Assembly: GCF_000473265.1 (NCBI RefSeq) | Contig: NZ_KI421511.1 | Span: 1,725,731-1,789,730, forward strand | Source of the DNA: Amycolatopsis thermoflava N1165 | GTDB lineage: Bacteria; Actinomycetota; Actinomycetes; Mycobacteriales; Pseudonocardiaceae | Direction of reading: 5' to 3' | DNA length: 64,000 nt | Shown: positions 24,618 to 33,761 of the stretch, in pieces | Layout: each line of letters starts with the position of its first letter | Numbering within the stretch: position 1 is the stretch's first letter | The notes under the pieces: model-generated | What the model was told of the DNA's origin: nothing | What the model saw: the letters and a program-made list of their open reading frames with translations, nothing else | Database searches by the model: none | Made by a program: the position numbers and the translations under genes

Positions 24618-25220
24618 ATGCCCGTTTCCCCGACTCTGCGGGACGTGTTGGGCCTCGGCGCCGGGGTGCCCCGGCTCGCCGACGCCACCGTCGTGCTGAT
24701 CGACTTCCAGAACACCTACCGCACCGGGGTGATGGCCCTCGAAGGCGCCGAGCCCGCTCTCGCCGCGGCGGCCCGCCTGCTCGCCGCCGCCCGCGCGGCC
24801 GGCGCGCCGGTCGTGCACGTCATCAACGACGGCGGGCCCGGCAGCCCGTACGACATCCGGGCCGACATCGGCGCGATCAGCCCCGAGGTGTCGCCCGGCG
24901 AGGGTGAGCCCGTGGTGGTCAAGCGGTTCCCGGACGCCTTCCACGAGACCGGGCTGGAGAAGGTGCTGCGCGAGCTGGGTTCCGGCGCGGAGCTGGTGCT
25001 GGCCGGTTTCATGACCCACATGTGTGTCACGTTCACCGCCCAGGGCGCCTTCAACCGCGGCTACCGCCCGACGGTCGTCGCCGAGGCCACCGCCACGCGG
25101 AGCCTGCCCGCCCCGGACGGCACGCCGGTGGTGGCGGGCACGCTGCGGACCGCGGCCCTGACGACGATCGGCGACCTGTTCGGCACGATCGCCCCGACGG
25201 TGGAGGACCTGATCCGCTGA
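24618..25220 (+). CDS. Isochorismatase-family cysteine hydrolase
   Basis: A 200-residue protein with the family's Asp-Lys-Cys triad at D29 (VVLIDFQNTY), K102 (VVVKRFPDAFHETGLEKVL) and C136 (GFMTHMCVTFTAQGAF). AAGGAG lies 7 nt before the ATG. Members hydrolyse amides, vinyl ethers or ureido compounds. The GlxA-type regulator next door recalls isonitrile hydratase or nicotinamidase-like loci, but the substrate is unknown. Confidence 0.9.
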   Translation: MPVSPTLRDVLGLGAGVPRLADATVVLIDFQNTYRTGVMALEGAEPALAAAARLLAAARAAGAPVVHVINDGGPGSPYDIRADIGAISPEVSPGEGEPVVVKRFPDAFHETGLEKVLRELGSGAELVLAGFMTHMCVTFTAQGAFNRGYRPTVVAEATATRSLPAPDGTPVVAGTLRTAALTTIGDLFGTIAPTVEDLIR

Positions 25221-25242
25221 ACGCTCCGGCGTGGGCTGCCCT

Positions 25243-27162
25243 TCACAGGCGCAGCCCGCGCCGTGGATCCGGCGTGGCGTCCAGCCGGCGCGCGCGTTCC
25301 GCCGCGAACGCCCGCCCCAGGCTCAGCCGCTCGGCGGGCGACACCGTGCGGCGCAGCTCGTTCAGCAGGCCGCGCTCCTCCGCGCGGATGTGGTCCTCCA
25401 CAACGGTTTCCAGGCGCAGCAACGCCTTCTCCGAAGCGGCCTCCGCCAGCGCGCGCACGTCGGCGGCGATGTCCGTCCCGGGCGCGGCCGGGTGCAGGAC
25501 CCGCGAAGTCGCCGTGGCGTGGGCGGTCAGCAGCGACACCAGCTCACCCGCCAGCGCGGCCCGGTCGGCCTCGTCGTTGCGCAGCTCGCGGAACAGCTCC
25601 TCCATCCGCCGGTGGTCGGCCTGCACCAGCTCGGTCACGTCGGTGCCTGCGGTCGCCGCCGGGGACGGGCGGGTCCAGCCGAACGTCAGCTCCACCGCCT
25701 GCCGCCAGTGCGCGTACTCCCGCTCGCGGCGGGACGGGTCCATCTCCGGCAGCCACTGACCGGCGCGGTGCCAGTTGCGCCGCAGCCCCTCCAGGTCCGG
25801 CCAGTACCCGACCGACAGCCCCGCCGCGTAGGCCGCGCCCAGCGACACGGTCTCGGCCACCATCGGGCGCACCACCGGCACGTCCAGGACGTCCGCGACG
25901 AACTGCATCAGCAGGTTGTCCGCGGTCATCCCGCCGTCGACGCGCAGTGTGGACAACGCGAGCCCGGAGTCGGCGTTCATCGCCTCCACCACCTCGCGCG
26001 TCTGCCAGCCGGTGGCCTCCAGCACCGCCCGCGCCAGGTGCCCCTTGGTGATGTAGGAGGTGAGCCCGGCGATCACGCCGCGCGCCTCGCTGTGCCAGTG
26101 CGGCGCGAACAACCCCGAGAACGCCGGCACGATGTAGCAACCGCCGTTGTCCTCGACCGTCCGCGCCAGCGTCTCGATCTCCGGCGCGCTGCCGATCAGG
26201 CCGAGCCCGTCGCGGAACCACTGGACCAGCGACCCGGTGACGGCGATCGAGCCTTCCAGCGCGTACACCGCGGGCTCCTCGCCGATGCGGAACCCGACCG
26301 TGGTGAGCATGCCGTGCGTGGACAGCACCGGCGTGGTCCCCGTGTTGAGCAGGAGGAAACTGCCGGTGCCGTACGTGCACTTCGCCTCGCCCGGCGCGAA
26401 GCACGTCTGGCCGAACAACGCGGCCTGCTGGTCGCCGAGCGCGGCGGCGATCCGGATCCCCGGCACCACCCGCGACGTCGTGCCGTACACCTCGGTGGAC
26501 GAGCGGATCTCCGGCAGCATCGCGCGCGGCACGTCGAAGAACTCCAGCAGCTCGTCGTCCCAGGACAGCGTCCGCAGGTTCATCAGCATCGTGCGCGAGG
26601 CGTTGGTGACGTCGGTGACGTGCAGGCCGCCGTCCGGCCCGCCGGTGAGATTCCAGATCAGCCAGCTCTCGATCGTGCCGAACAGCACGTCCCCGCGCTC
26701 GGCCCGCTCGCGCAGCCCCGGCATGTGCTCCAGCTGCCAGCGGATGCGCGGCGCCGAGAAGTACGTCGCCAGCGGCAGCCCGCACAGCCGCCGGACGCGG
26801 TCCGCGCCCGGCTCGCGGGCCAGCGCCTCGACCATCGCGTCGGTGCGCGTGTCCTGCCACACGATCGCCCGCCCCACGGGCACGCCCGTGTGCCGGTCCC
26901 ACAGCACGGTCGTCTCGCGCTGGTTGGCGATGCCGAGCGCGGCGACCTGCTCCGCGCCGATGCCCGCGTCGGCCAGCGCCTGCGGCACGATCCGGCCGAG
27001 GTTGCGCCAGATCTCGGTCGCGTCGTGCTCGACCCAGCCCGGGCGCGGGAAGTGCTGCTGGTGCTCGCGCTGCGCCACGGACACCAGCCGCCCGCGGGCG
27101 TCGAACAGGATGCACCGGGTCGACGTGGTGCCCTGGTCGACCGCCATCACGTAGTGCTGCAC
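25243..27162 (-). CDS. Glycerol kinase fused to a hemerythrin-like (HHE) domain
   Basis: A 639-residue protein, about 135 longer than ordinary GlpK. Residues 1-500 are a FGGY-type glycerol kinase: [51 protein letters not shown] and [18 protein letters not shown]. Residues about 507-630 are helical and HHE-like: [10 protein letters not shown] (H517), TAHATAT (H548), H557 and [12 protein letters not shown] (H591, E595). Some ligand positions are altered (HxxxE reads HxxxT; no clear histidine in the second helix), so metal binding is uncertain. It is downstream of the IclR gene and near a second, ordinary glpK. Kinase function is likely; the sensor-like tail is unusual. Confidence 0.85.
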   Translation of the reverse strand: MQHYVMAVDQGTTSTRCILFDARGRLVSVAQREHQQHFPRPGWVEHDATEIWRNLGRIVPQALADAGIGAEQVAALGIANQRETTVLWDRHTGVPVGRAIVWQDTRTDAMVEALAREPGADRVRRLCGLPLATYFSAPRIRWQLEHMPGLRERAERGDVLFGTIESWLIWNLTGGPDGGLHVTDVTNASRTMLMNLRTLSWDDELLEFFDVPRAMLPEIRSSTEVYGTTSRVVPGIRIAAALGDQQAALFGQTCFAPGEAKCTYGTGSFLLLNTGTTPVLSTHGMLTTVGFRIGEEPAVYALEGSIAVTGSLVQWFRDGLGLIGSAPEIETLARTVEDNGGCYIVPAFSGLFAPHWHSEARGVIAGLTSYITKGHLARAVLEATGWQTREVVEAMNADSGLALSTLRVDGGMTADNLLMQFVADVLDVPVVRPMVAETVSLGAAYAAGLSVGYWPDLEGLRRNWHRAGQWLPEMDPSRREREYAHWRQAVELTFGWTRPSPAATAGTDVTELVQADHRRMEELFRELRNDEADRAALAGELVSLLTAHATATSRVLHPAAPGTDIAADVRALAEAASEKALLRLETVVEDHIRAEERGLLNELRRTVSPAERLSLGRAFAAERARRLDATPDPRRGLRL

Positions 27163-27177
27163 CGGATCACCTCCTCC

Positions 27178-27939
27178 TCACCGGGACGCGACGAGGTCGC
27201 GGGAGACCGCCCTGGCCGCGTCGCGGACCTGCTCCAGCAGCCGCGGTTTCGGGTGCCCGCTGGGCTCGCAGATCCGGTCCTCGGCGCCGGAGACGCCGAT
27301 CGCGCCGACCACGATGCCACCGTGCCCGCGGATGGGCGCGGCGATCCCGGCCTCGCCGGGCACCATCTCGCCGCGCTCGGCCGCCCAGCCTGCCCGGCGG
27401 ACCTCGGCCAGCGCGCGGGCGACCGCGGCAGGCGGCAGGGTGCGCCGGGTGTAGGCCTCCGGCCCGGCCGCGCGCCAGGACGCCAGCAGCGCGGCGTCGT
27501 AGGCGAGCAGCACCTTGCCCAGCGCGGTGGCGTGCAGCGGCAGCATCGCGCCGACGTCCAGGGTCTGCGGGCTGTCGTCCGGGCGGAACACGTGGTGCAC
27601 CACCAGCACCCGGCCCTCCAGCGGCGCGCCGATGCGCACCGCCTCGCCGCTGCGGGCGGCCAGCGCGTCGGCCCAGTTGATGGCGCGGGAGCGCAGCTCG
27701 TTCACGTCGAGGTAGCTGCTGCCCAGGTGCAGCAGGGCGGCGCCGAGCTGGTACTTGCCGGTGTCGCGGTCCTGCTCGACGAACCCGACGCCGGCGAGGG
27801 TGCGCAGGATGCCGTGCGCGGTGCCCTTGGCCAGCTCGAGCGACTCGGCGATCTCCACGACGCCGAGGCGCCCGGAACCGCGCGCCAGCAGCCGGAGGAT
27901 CGCGGCGGCGCGCTCGATGGACTGGATGGGACCCGGCAC
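27178..27939 (-). CDS. IclR family regulator of the glycerol locus
   Basis: About 253 residues from GTG 27939. The winged helix spans 5-65 (SIERAAAILRLLARGSGRLG, IAESLELAKGTAHGILRTLA) and the GAF-like effector domain 80-250 (MLPLHATALGKVLLAY, GIAAPIRGHGGIVVGAIGVS). It lies between the GlpK-HHE gene and glpF. Two copies of a TTCGACA dyad upstream are the likely binding sites. In Streptomyces the IclR protein GylR controls glycerol genes in the same way. Confidence 0.9.
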   Translation of the reverse strand: MPGPIQSIERAAAILRLLARGSGRLGVVEIAESLELAKGTAHGILRTLAGVGFVEQDRDTGKYQLGAALLHLGSSYLDVNELRSRAINWADALAARSGEAVRIGAPLEGRVLVVHHVFRPDDSPQTLDVGAMLPLHATALGKVLLAYDAALLASWRAAGPEAYTRRTLPPAAVARALAEVRRAGWAAERGEMVPGEAGIAAPIRGHGGIVVGAIGVSGAEDRICEPSGHPKPRLLEQVRDAARAVSRDLVASR

Positions 27940-27966
27940 AGCGGGGACCCTAACCCGCCCGCCGCG

Positions 27967-28014
27967 GGTTCGACAATGTCGAACCGCACTTCCGAGTGTT
28001 CGACAATGCCGACC
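27967..28014. promoter_or_regulatory. Two IclR-type operators upstream of glpF
   Basis: The perfect dyad GGTTCGACAATGTCGAACC (27967-27985, centre 27976) is followed 30 bp on by the near copy GTTCGACAATGCCGACC (27998-28014, centre 28006). Three helical turns between centres place both copies on one face of the DNA. They lie between the divergent regulator and glpF. A weak glpF promoter (TTGCCG 28023-28028, CATAGC 28045-28050) lies just downstream. Confidence 0.75.
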
Positions 28015-28094
28015 ACCGCGCGTTGCCGCGGTCTCACCGCCGGTCATAGCTTCGGCGTCACCAACGGGGGAACCGGTCCTTTGTGGAGGAAGCA

Positions 28095-28910
28095 ATGACG
28101 CGAAGCCTCAAGGCTCACGGACTCGCCGGCGAACTCGCCGCCGAGTTCGTGGGGACGATGATCCTCATCCTGTTCGGATGCGGGGTGGTGGCCCAGGTGT
28201 CGGCCGCCGGCATCGGGGACCACGACAGCATCGCCTGGGCCTGGGGCATCGGCGTCACGCTGGGCGTCTACGTCGCATCGCGGATCAGCGGCGCCCACCT
28301 CAACCCCGCGATCACCGTCGCGCTCGCCGTGTTCCAGGGCTTCTCCTGGCGCAAGGTGGCGCCCTACGCGCTGGCCCAGACCGCCGGCGCGTTCGTCGCC
28401 GCGCTGCTGGTGCGCTGGAACTACACCGAGGTCCTGAACGCCGTCGACCCGGGCCTGACCATCAAGACCCAGGGCGTGTTCTCGACCCTGCCGGGCAACG
28501 GCACCCTGCCGGTGGGCGACTGGGGCGCCTTCCGCGACCAGGTGATCGGCACCGCGATCCTGGCGCTGGTCATCTTCGCGATCACCGACCTGCGCAACAC
28601 CGCGCCGGCGGCCAACCTCGGCCCGGTCGTCGTCGGCTTCCTGGTCGTCGCGATCGGCATGGCCTGGGGCACCAACGCCGGCTACGCCATCAACCCGGCC
28701 CGCGACTTCGGGCCGCGCCTGGCGTCCTGGCTGACCGGCTACGACACCGCGTGGAGCGACCAGTACGGCAACCCGTACTGGTGGGTCCCGATCCTCGCGC
28801 CGATCGTCGGCGCGGTCATCGGCGGCGCGATCTACAAGTACTTCATCAGCCGCCACCTGCCCCGCACCGAGGACATCGGGCCCGCCAAGGCCCTCGAGCC
28901 CACCGCCTGA
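28095..28910 (+). CDS. glpF: Glycerol uptake facilitator GlpF
   Basis: A 271-residue MIP/aquaglyceroporin with six membrane helices and two NPA boxes: SGAHLNPAITVAL and GYAINPARDFGPRLA. The aspartate after the second NPA (NPARD) marks glyceroporins rather than water-only channels. The ATG at 28095 has GGAGG 5 nt before it. It is first in the glpF-glpK-glpD operon. Confidence 0.95.
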   Translation: MTRSLKAHGLAGELAAEFVGTMILILFGCGVVAQVSAAGIGDHDSIAWAWGIGVTLGVYVASRISGAHLNPAITVALAVFQGFSWRKVAPYALAQTAGAFVAALLVRWNYTEVLNAVDPGLTIKTQGVFSTLPGNGTLPVGDWGAFRDQVIGTAILALVIFAITDLRNTAPAANLGPVVVGFLVVAIGMAWGTNAGYAINPARDFGPRLASWLTGYDTAWSDQYGNPYWWVPILAPIVGAVIGGAIYKYFISRHLPRTEDIGPAKALEPTA

Positions 28911-28928
28911 GTTCACGAAGGAGTGACC

Positions 28929-30440
28929 ATGCCCGATTTCGTCGGTGCCGTCGACCAGGGCACCACCAGCACCCGGTTCATGATCTTCGACCACGGCGGC
29001 AACGAGATCGCCCGCCACCAGCTGGAGCACGAGCAGATCCTGCCCCGGCCGGGCTGGGTCGAGCACAACCCCACCGAGATCTGGGAGCGCACCCGCGCGG
29101 TGATCGCGAGCGCGCTGACCAAGGCGAACCTGACGGTCGCCGACCTGGCCGCGCTGGGCATCACCAACCAGCGCGAGACCACCGTGGTGTGGAACCGGCG
29201 CACCGGCCGCCCCTACACCAACGCCATCGTCTGGCAGGACACCCGCACCGACCGGATCGCCTCCGCGCTGGAGCGGGGCGGCCAGGGCGAGGTGATCCGC
29301 CGCAAGGCCGGGCTGCCGCCCGCCACGTATTTCTCCGGCGGCAAGCTGCAGTGGATCCTGGAGAACGTCGACGGGGTCCGGGCCGACGCGGAGAACGGCG
29401 ACGCCCTGTTCGGCACCACCGACAGCTGGCTGATCTGGAACCTCACCGGCGGGGTGGACGGCGGCGTGCACGTCACCGACGTCACCAACGCCTCCCGCAC
29501 CATGCTGATGGACCTGGAGAAGCTGGACTGGGACGACGAGCTGCTGTCGTTCTTCGGCATCCCGCGCCGGATGCTGCCGGAGATCAAGCCGTCGTCCGGC
29601 CACTTCGGCACCACCCGCGCCGACGGACCGCTCGGCGGCGAGATCGCGATCACCGGCGTGCTCGGCGATCAGCAGGCGGCCACCGTCGGCCAGGTGTGCT
29701 TCCGCCCCGGCGAGGCCAAGAACACCTACGGCACCGGCAACTTCCTGCTGCTCAACACCGGCCACGAGCTGGTGCGGTCGAAGCACGGGCTGCTCACCAC
29801 CCTGTGCTACCAATTCGGCGACGACAAGCCGGTGTACGCGCTGGAAGGCTCCATCGCGGTCACCGGGTCGGCGGTGCAGTGGCTGCGCGACCAGCTCGGC
29901 ATCATCAGCGGCGCCTCGCAGAGCGAGACCCTGGCCCGGCAGGTCGAGGACAACGGCGGGATCTACTTCGTCCCGGCGTTCTCCGGGCTGTTCGCGCCGT
30001 ACTGGCGTTCCGACGCCCGCGGCGCGATCGTCGGCCTGACCCGCGCCACCACCAACGCCCACCTGGCGCGCGCCACCCTGGAATCGATCTGCTACCAGAC
30101 GCGCGACGTCGTGGAGGCCATGCAGAACGACTCCGGCGTCACGCTCGACGTGCTGCGCGTCGACGGCGGCGTCACCGCGAACGAGCTGTGCATGCAGCTG
30201 CAGGCGGACATCCTGGGCGTGCCGGTGTCCCGGCCGGTCGTCGCCGAGACCACCGCGCTCGGGGCCGCCTACGCGGCCGGGCTGGCCGCCGGGTTCTGGC
30301 GGTCGACCGACGAGCTGGAACAGAACTGGAACGAGGACCGGCGCTGGGAGCCGTCGTGGAACGACGCCCAGCGCGCCGAGGGGTACGCCGGCTGGCAGAA
30401 GGCCGTCGGCCGCACCCTCGACTGGGTCGACGTCGAGTGA
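28929..30440 (+). CDS. glpK: Glycerol kinase GlpK
   Basis: A 503-residue ATP:glycerol 3-phosphotransferase of normal length. Motifs are [56 protein letters not shown] and [11 protein letters not shown]. The start at 28929 has AAGGAG 5 nt upstream; 18 bp separate it from glpF. It makes glycerol 3-phosphate in the cytoplasm for GlpD. Confidence 0.95.
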   Translation: MPDFVGAVDQGTTSTRFMIFDHGGNEIARHQLEHEQILPRPGWVEHNPTEIWERTRAVIASALTKANLTVADLAALGITNQRETTVVWNRRTGRPYTNAIVWQDTRTDRIASALERGGQGEVIRRKAGLPPATYFSGGKLQWILENVDGVRADAENGDALFGTTDSWLIWNLTGGVDGGVHVTDVTNASRTMLMDLEKLDWDDELLSFFGIPRRMLPEIKPSSGHFGTTRADGPLGGEIAITGVLGDQQAATVGQVCFRPGEAKNTYGTGNFLLLNTGHELVRSKHGLLTTLCYQFGDDKPVYALEGSIAVTGSAVQWLRDQLGIISGASQSETLARQVEDNGGIYFVPAFSGLFAPYWRSDARGAIVGLTRATTNAHLARATLESICYQTRDVVEAMQNDSGVTLDVLRVDGGVTANELCMQLQADILGVPVSRPVVAETTALGAAYAAGLAAGFWRSTDELEQNWNEDRRWEPSWNDAQRAEGYAGWQKAVGRTLDWVDVE

Positions 30441-30445
30441 ATCCC

Positions 30446-30498
30446 GTGCCGGAGCGGCCCGCGTGGCGACGCCTGGAGGCGGCTCGCCGCTCCGGCAC
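30446..30498 (+). repeat. Intercistronic hairpin between glpK and glpD
   Basis: Perfect 13-bp arms GTGCCGGAGCGGC (30446-30458) and GCCGCTCCGGCAC (30486-30498) enclose 27 nt in the 83-bp glpK-glpD gap. The glpD ribosome site (GAGGAG) follows 13 bp later. It may attenuate or stabilise the operon mRNA and so set glpD level. Confidence 0.65.
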
Positions 30499-30523
30499 CA
30501 GGCCTGGAAAAGAGGAGAGAGCC

Positions 30524-32209
30524 GTGTCCCAACCCCTGTCCCCCGCCTACCGCGGCGACGCGCTGCGGCGGCTGGCGAACGAAGAGTTCGACGTGCTCGT
30601 CGTCGGTGGCGGCGTGACCGGCGCGGGCGCCGCGCTGGACGCGGCTTCGCGCGGGCTGTCGGTCGCCCTGGTCGAGGCCCGCGACCTGGCCGCGGGCACG
30701 TCCAGCCGGTCGAGCAAGCTGATCCACGGCGGTCTGCGCTACCTGGAGCAGCTGGACTTCAAGCTGGTGCGGGAAGCGCTGCGGGAACGCGGGCTGCTGC
30801 TGCGCACCCTCGCGCCGCACCTGGTGCGGCCGGTGAAGTTCCTGGTGCCGCTCCAGCACCGGGTCTGGGAGCGCGGCTACATCGGGGCCGGGGTCACGTT
30901 GTACGACACGCTCGGCGGGGCGCGGGCGCTGCCGCGGCACCGGCACCTGAGCCGGCGGCGCGCGTTCGAGGTGGCGCCCGGCCTCGCCGACGACGCGCTG
31001 ATCGGCGCGATCCAGTACTACGACGCGCAGGTCGACGACGCGCGGCACACGATGATGATCGCGCGCACGGCGGCCGACCAGGGCGCGGCGGTGGTCACCA
31101 GGACGCGGGTGACCTCGCTGGTCCGCGACGGCGAGCGGGTCGTGGGCGCGCGGGTCACCGACCGGGAGAGCGGCGCGGAGATCACCGTCCGGGCGCGGGT
31201 GGTGATCGCCGCGACCGGGGTGTGGAGCGACGACATCGCCGAGGCCGCCGGCGTCGAGAAGCCGTTCACGGTGCGCGCGTCGAAGGGCATCCACCTGGTG
31301 GTGCCGCGGGAGAAGATCGACCTGGACACCGGGCTGATCCTGCGCACCGAGAAGAGCGTGCTGTTCGTGATCCCGTGGGGCCCGCACTGGATCGTCGGCA
31401 CCACGGACACCGAGTGGGACCTGGACCGCGAGCACCCGGCGGCCAGCCGCGCGGACGTGGACTACGTGCTCGACCACGTGAACGCGGTGCTGCGCAAGCC
31501 GTTGACGCGCGACGACATCGAGGGCGTGTACGCCGGGCTGCGGCCGCTGCTGGCGGCGAAGGCGACCGCGACGACGAAGCTGTCGCGGGAGCACGCGGTG
31601 GCGCACCCGGTGCCGGGACTGGTGGTCGTGGCCGGTGGGAAGTACACGACGTACCGGGTGATGGCCGCGGACGCGGTGGACGCGGCGATGTCCGATGTGG
31701 ACCGTCCGGCGCCGCCGTCGTGGACGGACAAGCTGCCGATCGTGGGCGCGCGCGGGTACGCGGAGGTCTGGGAGGGCCGGTACGCGCTCGCGCGGCGGGC
31801 GGGCCTGCCGGTGGCGCGGATCGAGCACCTGCTGGGCCGGTACGGCACGGCGGTCGAGGAGGTGCTGGCCCTGGTCGGTGAGCGGCCGGAGCTGGGCGAG
31901 GAGATCCCGGGCGCGCCGGACTACCTGAAGGCCGAGGCGGTGTACGCCGTGACACACGAAGGCGCGCTGCACCTGGAGGACGTGCTCACGCGGCGGACGC
32001 GGATCTCGATCGAGCAGCGGGACCGCGGACTGGCGGCGGCGCCCGCGGTGGCCGACCTGATCGCCCCGGAGCTGGGCTGGACCGCCGAGCGCCGCGACCG
32101 CGAGGTGGCGCACTACCGGGCCCGCGTCGAGGCGGAACGCACCGCCCAGGAAGCCCCCGACGACGCGACGGCGAACGAACGCCGCCTGGCGGTGCCCGCG
32201 CTGGGTTGA
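30524..32209 (+). CDS. glpD: Glycerol-3-phosphate dehydrogenase GlpD
   Basis: A 561-residue FAD enzyme starting GTG 30524 (GAGGAG upstream). The FAD-binding fold is FDVLVVGGGVTGAGAALDAA with GTSSRSSKLIHGGLRYLEQL. Substrate-domain segments FVIPWGPHWIVGTTDTEWD and VVAGGKYTTYRVMAADAVD follow, then a C-terminal helical cap (about 400-545). It oxidises glycerol 3-phosphate to dihydroxyacetone phosphate and feeds electrons to quinone at the membrane. Last gene of the operon. The open frame extends far upstream, but that part only shadows glpF and glpK. Confidence 0.95.
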   Translation: MSQPLSPAYRGDALRRLANEEFDVLVVGGGVTGAGAALDAASRGLSVALVEARDLAAGTSSRSSKLIHGGLRYLEQLDFKLVREALRERGLLLRTLAPHLVRPVKFLVPLQHRVWERGYIGAGVTLYDTLGGARALPRHRHLSRRRAFEVAPGLADDALIGAIQYYDAQVDDARHTMMIARTAADQGAAVVTRTRVTSLVRDGERVVGARVTDRESGAEITVRARVVIAATGVWSDDIAEAAGVEKPFTVRASKGIHLVVPREKIDLDTGLILRTEKSVLFVIPWGPHWIVGTTDTEWDLDREHPAASRADVDYVLDHVNAVLRKPLTRDDIEGVYAGLRPLLAAKATATTKLSREHAVAHPVPGLVVVAGGKYTTYRVMAADAVDAAMSDVDRPAPPSWTDKLPIVGARGYAEVWEGRYALARRAGLPVARIEHLLGRYGTAVEEVLALVGERPELGEEIPGAPDYLKAEAVYAVTHEGALHLEDVLTRRTRISIEQRDRGLAAAPAVADLIAPELGWTAERRDREVAHYRARVEAERTAQEAPDDATANERRLAVPALG

Positions 32210-32216
32210 GGGTGCC

Positions 32217-32463
32217 GCGCCGTCCGGCCGGTGACTCCGGTTCGGACGGCGCCCGGGCCGTGACCGCACTCGGCTGAGGAATACCCGCGCCTATCCGGAC
32301 GGTGATCCCGCCCGGCTCGTGCCCGGGCAGCGACCAGCCCTGCGGCCGCCGCCTGGCGGTGACCGCAGGGCTGAGGAATCCCGTGCACGGTCCCGACGGT
32401 GACCCCCGTCTGGACCGTGCACGGGCAGCAAGCGCCGCCTGGACGGTGACCCCGTCCAGGCGG
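32217..32463. repeat. Array of about five hairpins with TGA(C/T) loops
   Basis: Downstream of glpD are hairpins with unlike stems but a shared G-TGA(C/T)-C apex. A: 32217-32252, 10-bp outer stem. B: about 32284-32328, weak. C: 32336-32372, 10-bp stem. D: 32380-32425, 14 bp + 1 mismatch + 5 bp, loop TGACCC. E: 32435-32463, 12-bp stem, loop TGACC. CTGAGGAAT and GGGCAGC linkers recur between them. The whole gap 32210-32643 has no gene. Confidence 0.7.
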
Positions 32464-32643
32464 TGTCTTACCCCGGCGCATGGCCCCATCCGGGCCGGGC
32501 GAGCGCCGGTTCGCGTGGCAATCGGCCGGCCGGCGACCGCGGCCCTCAATCGGGCAGGGCGGGAAGCCAGCAACGGCAGGCGTCCCGGCCTGCCGACGGG
32601 TCCGGCCCCGGGTGATCTCCCTGTGGGGTGGGATCACCCGGGG

Positions 32644-33096
32644 TCAGATCGCCTCCTGCGAGGGGTGGAAGCCGTCGAGTTCGCGGGCCAGCGCCCGCAG
32701 CCCCAGCATCAGCCCCTGCCGCTCCTCGGCGGTCATCGCGCCGAGCATGCGTTCGTGCCGTTCCCGCCAGGTTTCGCGGAGCCGCTTCGCCGCGGTGGTC
32801 CCCTCGCCGGTGATCCGCACGACCAGGTTGCGCCGGTTGCGCTCGTCCCGTTCCCGGGCGACCAGCCCCTTGCGCTCCAGCGACGAGCAGACCCGGCTCA
32901 TCCGGCTCTTGTCCACCCGCAGCCGGGCGCTGAGCTGCGCCTGCGTCACCTCCCCCGCCCCGAGCAGTTCGACGAGCACGACGCCCTCGGTCAGCGTCAT
33001 CGCCGCCGCCCCGTCGCCGGCCGGCTCGTCGCCCTGCGTCGCGACCAGCCGCATGACCCGGGCGAGCAGGGCCTCCAGCGAGTCGATCTCCGCCAC
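32644..33096 (-). CDS. MarR family regulator
   Basis: About 150 residues from GTG 33096 (GGAGG 4 nt before). The winged helix is LLGAGEVTQAQLSARLRVDK then SRMSRVCSSLERKGLVARER with the basic wing DERNRRNLVVRITGEG. The ends form the dimerisation helices. It is divergent from a methyltransferase across an almost perfect inverted repeat pair, which suggests control of both genes. Ligand unknown. Confidence 0.88.
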   Translation of the reverse strand: MAEIDSLEALLARVMRLVATQGDEPAGDGAAAMTLTEGVVLVELLGAGEVTQAQLSARLRVDKSRMSRVCSSLERKGLVARERDERNRRNLVVRITGEGTTAAKRLRETWRERHERMLGAMTAEERQGLMLGLRALARELDGFHPSQEAI

Positions 33097-33107
33097 CACA
33101 CCTCCAT

Positions 33108-33162
33108 GGTTGATAGTGGCAACCGTTGACGCTAGCATCGGTCACAGTTGCCACTGTCAACC
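33108..33162. promoter_or_regulatory. MarR operator pair
   Basis: GGTTGATAGTGGCAAC (33108-33123) and GTTGCCACTGTCAACC (33147-33162) are inverted copies, 15/16 matching, 39 bp between centres. Each is itself a GTTG...CAAC dyad. They fill the gap between the divergent MarR and methyltransferase genes. Confidence 0.75.
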
Positions 33163-33178
33163 ATCATAGGGAGCGGTC

Positions 33179-33757
33179 ATGCACCGGACACTGCACGGGC
33201 TCGGCCAGCGGCACCTCTTCGCCGACGGGCGGTCGTACGACCGGCACGCGGGCCGCGCGTTCCGCACTCTCCACCGGCGGGTCGCCGACGACGTCGCCGC
33301 GGCGGCGCCGAGCGGCGGGCTGGTGCTGGACGCCGGCTGCGGCACGGGCCTGCTCGCCGCGGAGATCGCGCAGCGGCGGCCGGATCTGCGGGTGCACGGC
33401 GTGGACCTGGAACAGGCCATGGTGGACGTCGCGGTCGAGCGCGCCGAGCGGGCGGGCCTCGCGGACCGGGTCACGTTCACGGTCGCCGACCTGGCGGACC
33501 TCCCGCTGCCGGCCGCCACCGCCGATCTCGTCGTGTCCACCGCGAGCATGCACCACTGGACCGACGTCCCCGCGATCGTGACCGCCCTGCACCGGGTCGT
33601 GCGCCCCGGCGGTCCACTGTGGATATACGACATCCGCTGGGCGCCCTCCGGCGCGGTCCGCGCGGCGGCCACCGCCGCCGCCGGCCGCCGCACGGCCCGG
33701 ACGCTCGTGCGCACGGGCGCGTTCCCGGTCGCGTTGTTCCAGCGCCTGGCGGTCTGA
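33179..33757 (+). CDS. Class I SAM-dependent methyltransferase
   Basis: A 192-residue protein with motif I LVLDAGCGTGLLAAEIAQ (about 50-65), motif II VHGVDLEQAMV and post-motif VVRPGGPLWIYDIRWAP. GGGAG lies 7 nt before the ATG. It is short for the family, with a helical C-terminus instead of an extra domain. It is under likely MarR control. Substrate unknown. Confidence 0.87.
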   Translation: MHRTLHGLGQRHLFADGRSYDRHAGRAFRTLHRRVADDVAAAAPSGGLVLDAGCGTGLLAAEIAQRRPDLRVHGVDLEQAMVDVAVERAERAGLADRVTFTVADLADLPLPAATADLVVSTASMHHWTDVPAIVTALHRVVRPGGPLWIYDIRWAPSGAVRAAATAAAGRRTARTLVRTGAFPVALFQRLAV

Positions 33758-33761
33758 CCGG

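Noticed and set aside
25231-28098. A 955-codon plus-strand open frame over the GlpK-HHE and IclR genes
   Set aside because: Composition is that of an antisense shadow; the minus-strand genes have full conserved motifs.
27755-30523. A 5' extension that would fuse glpD to a huge upstream frame
   Set aside because: It overlaps glpF and glpK in another frame; the GTG at 30524 with GAGGAG gives the normal GlpD N-terminus.
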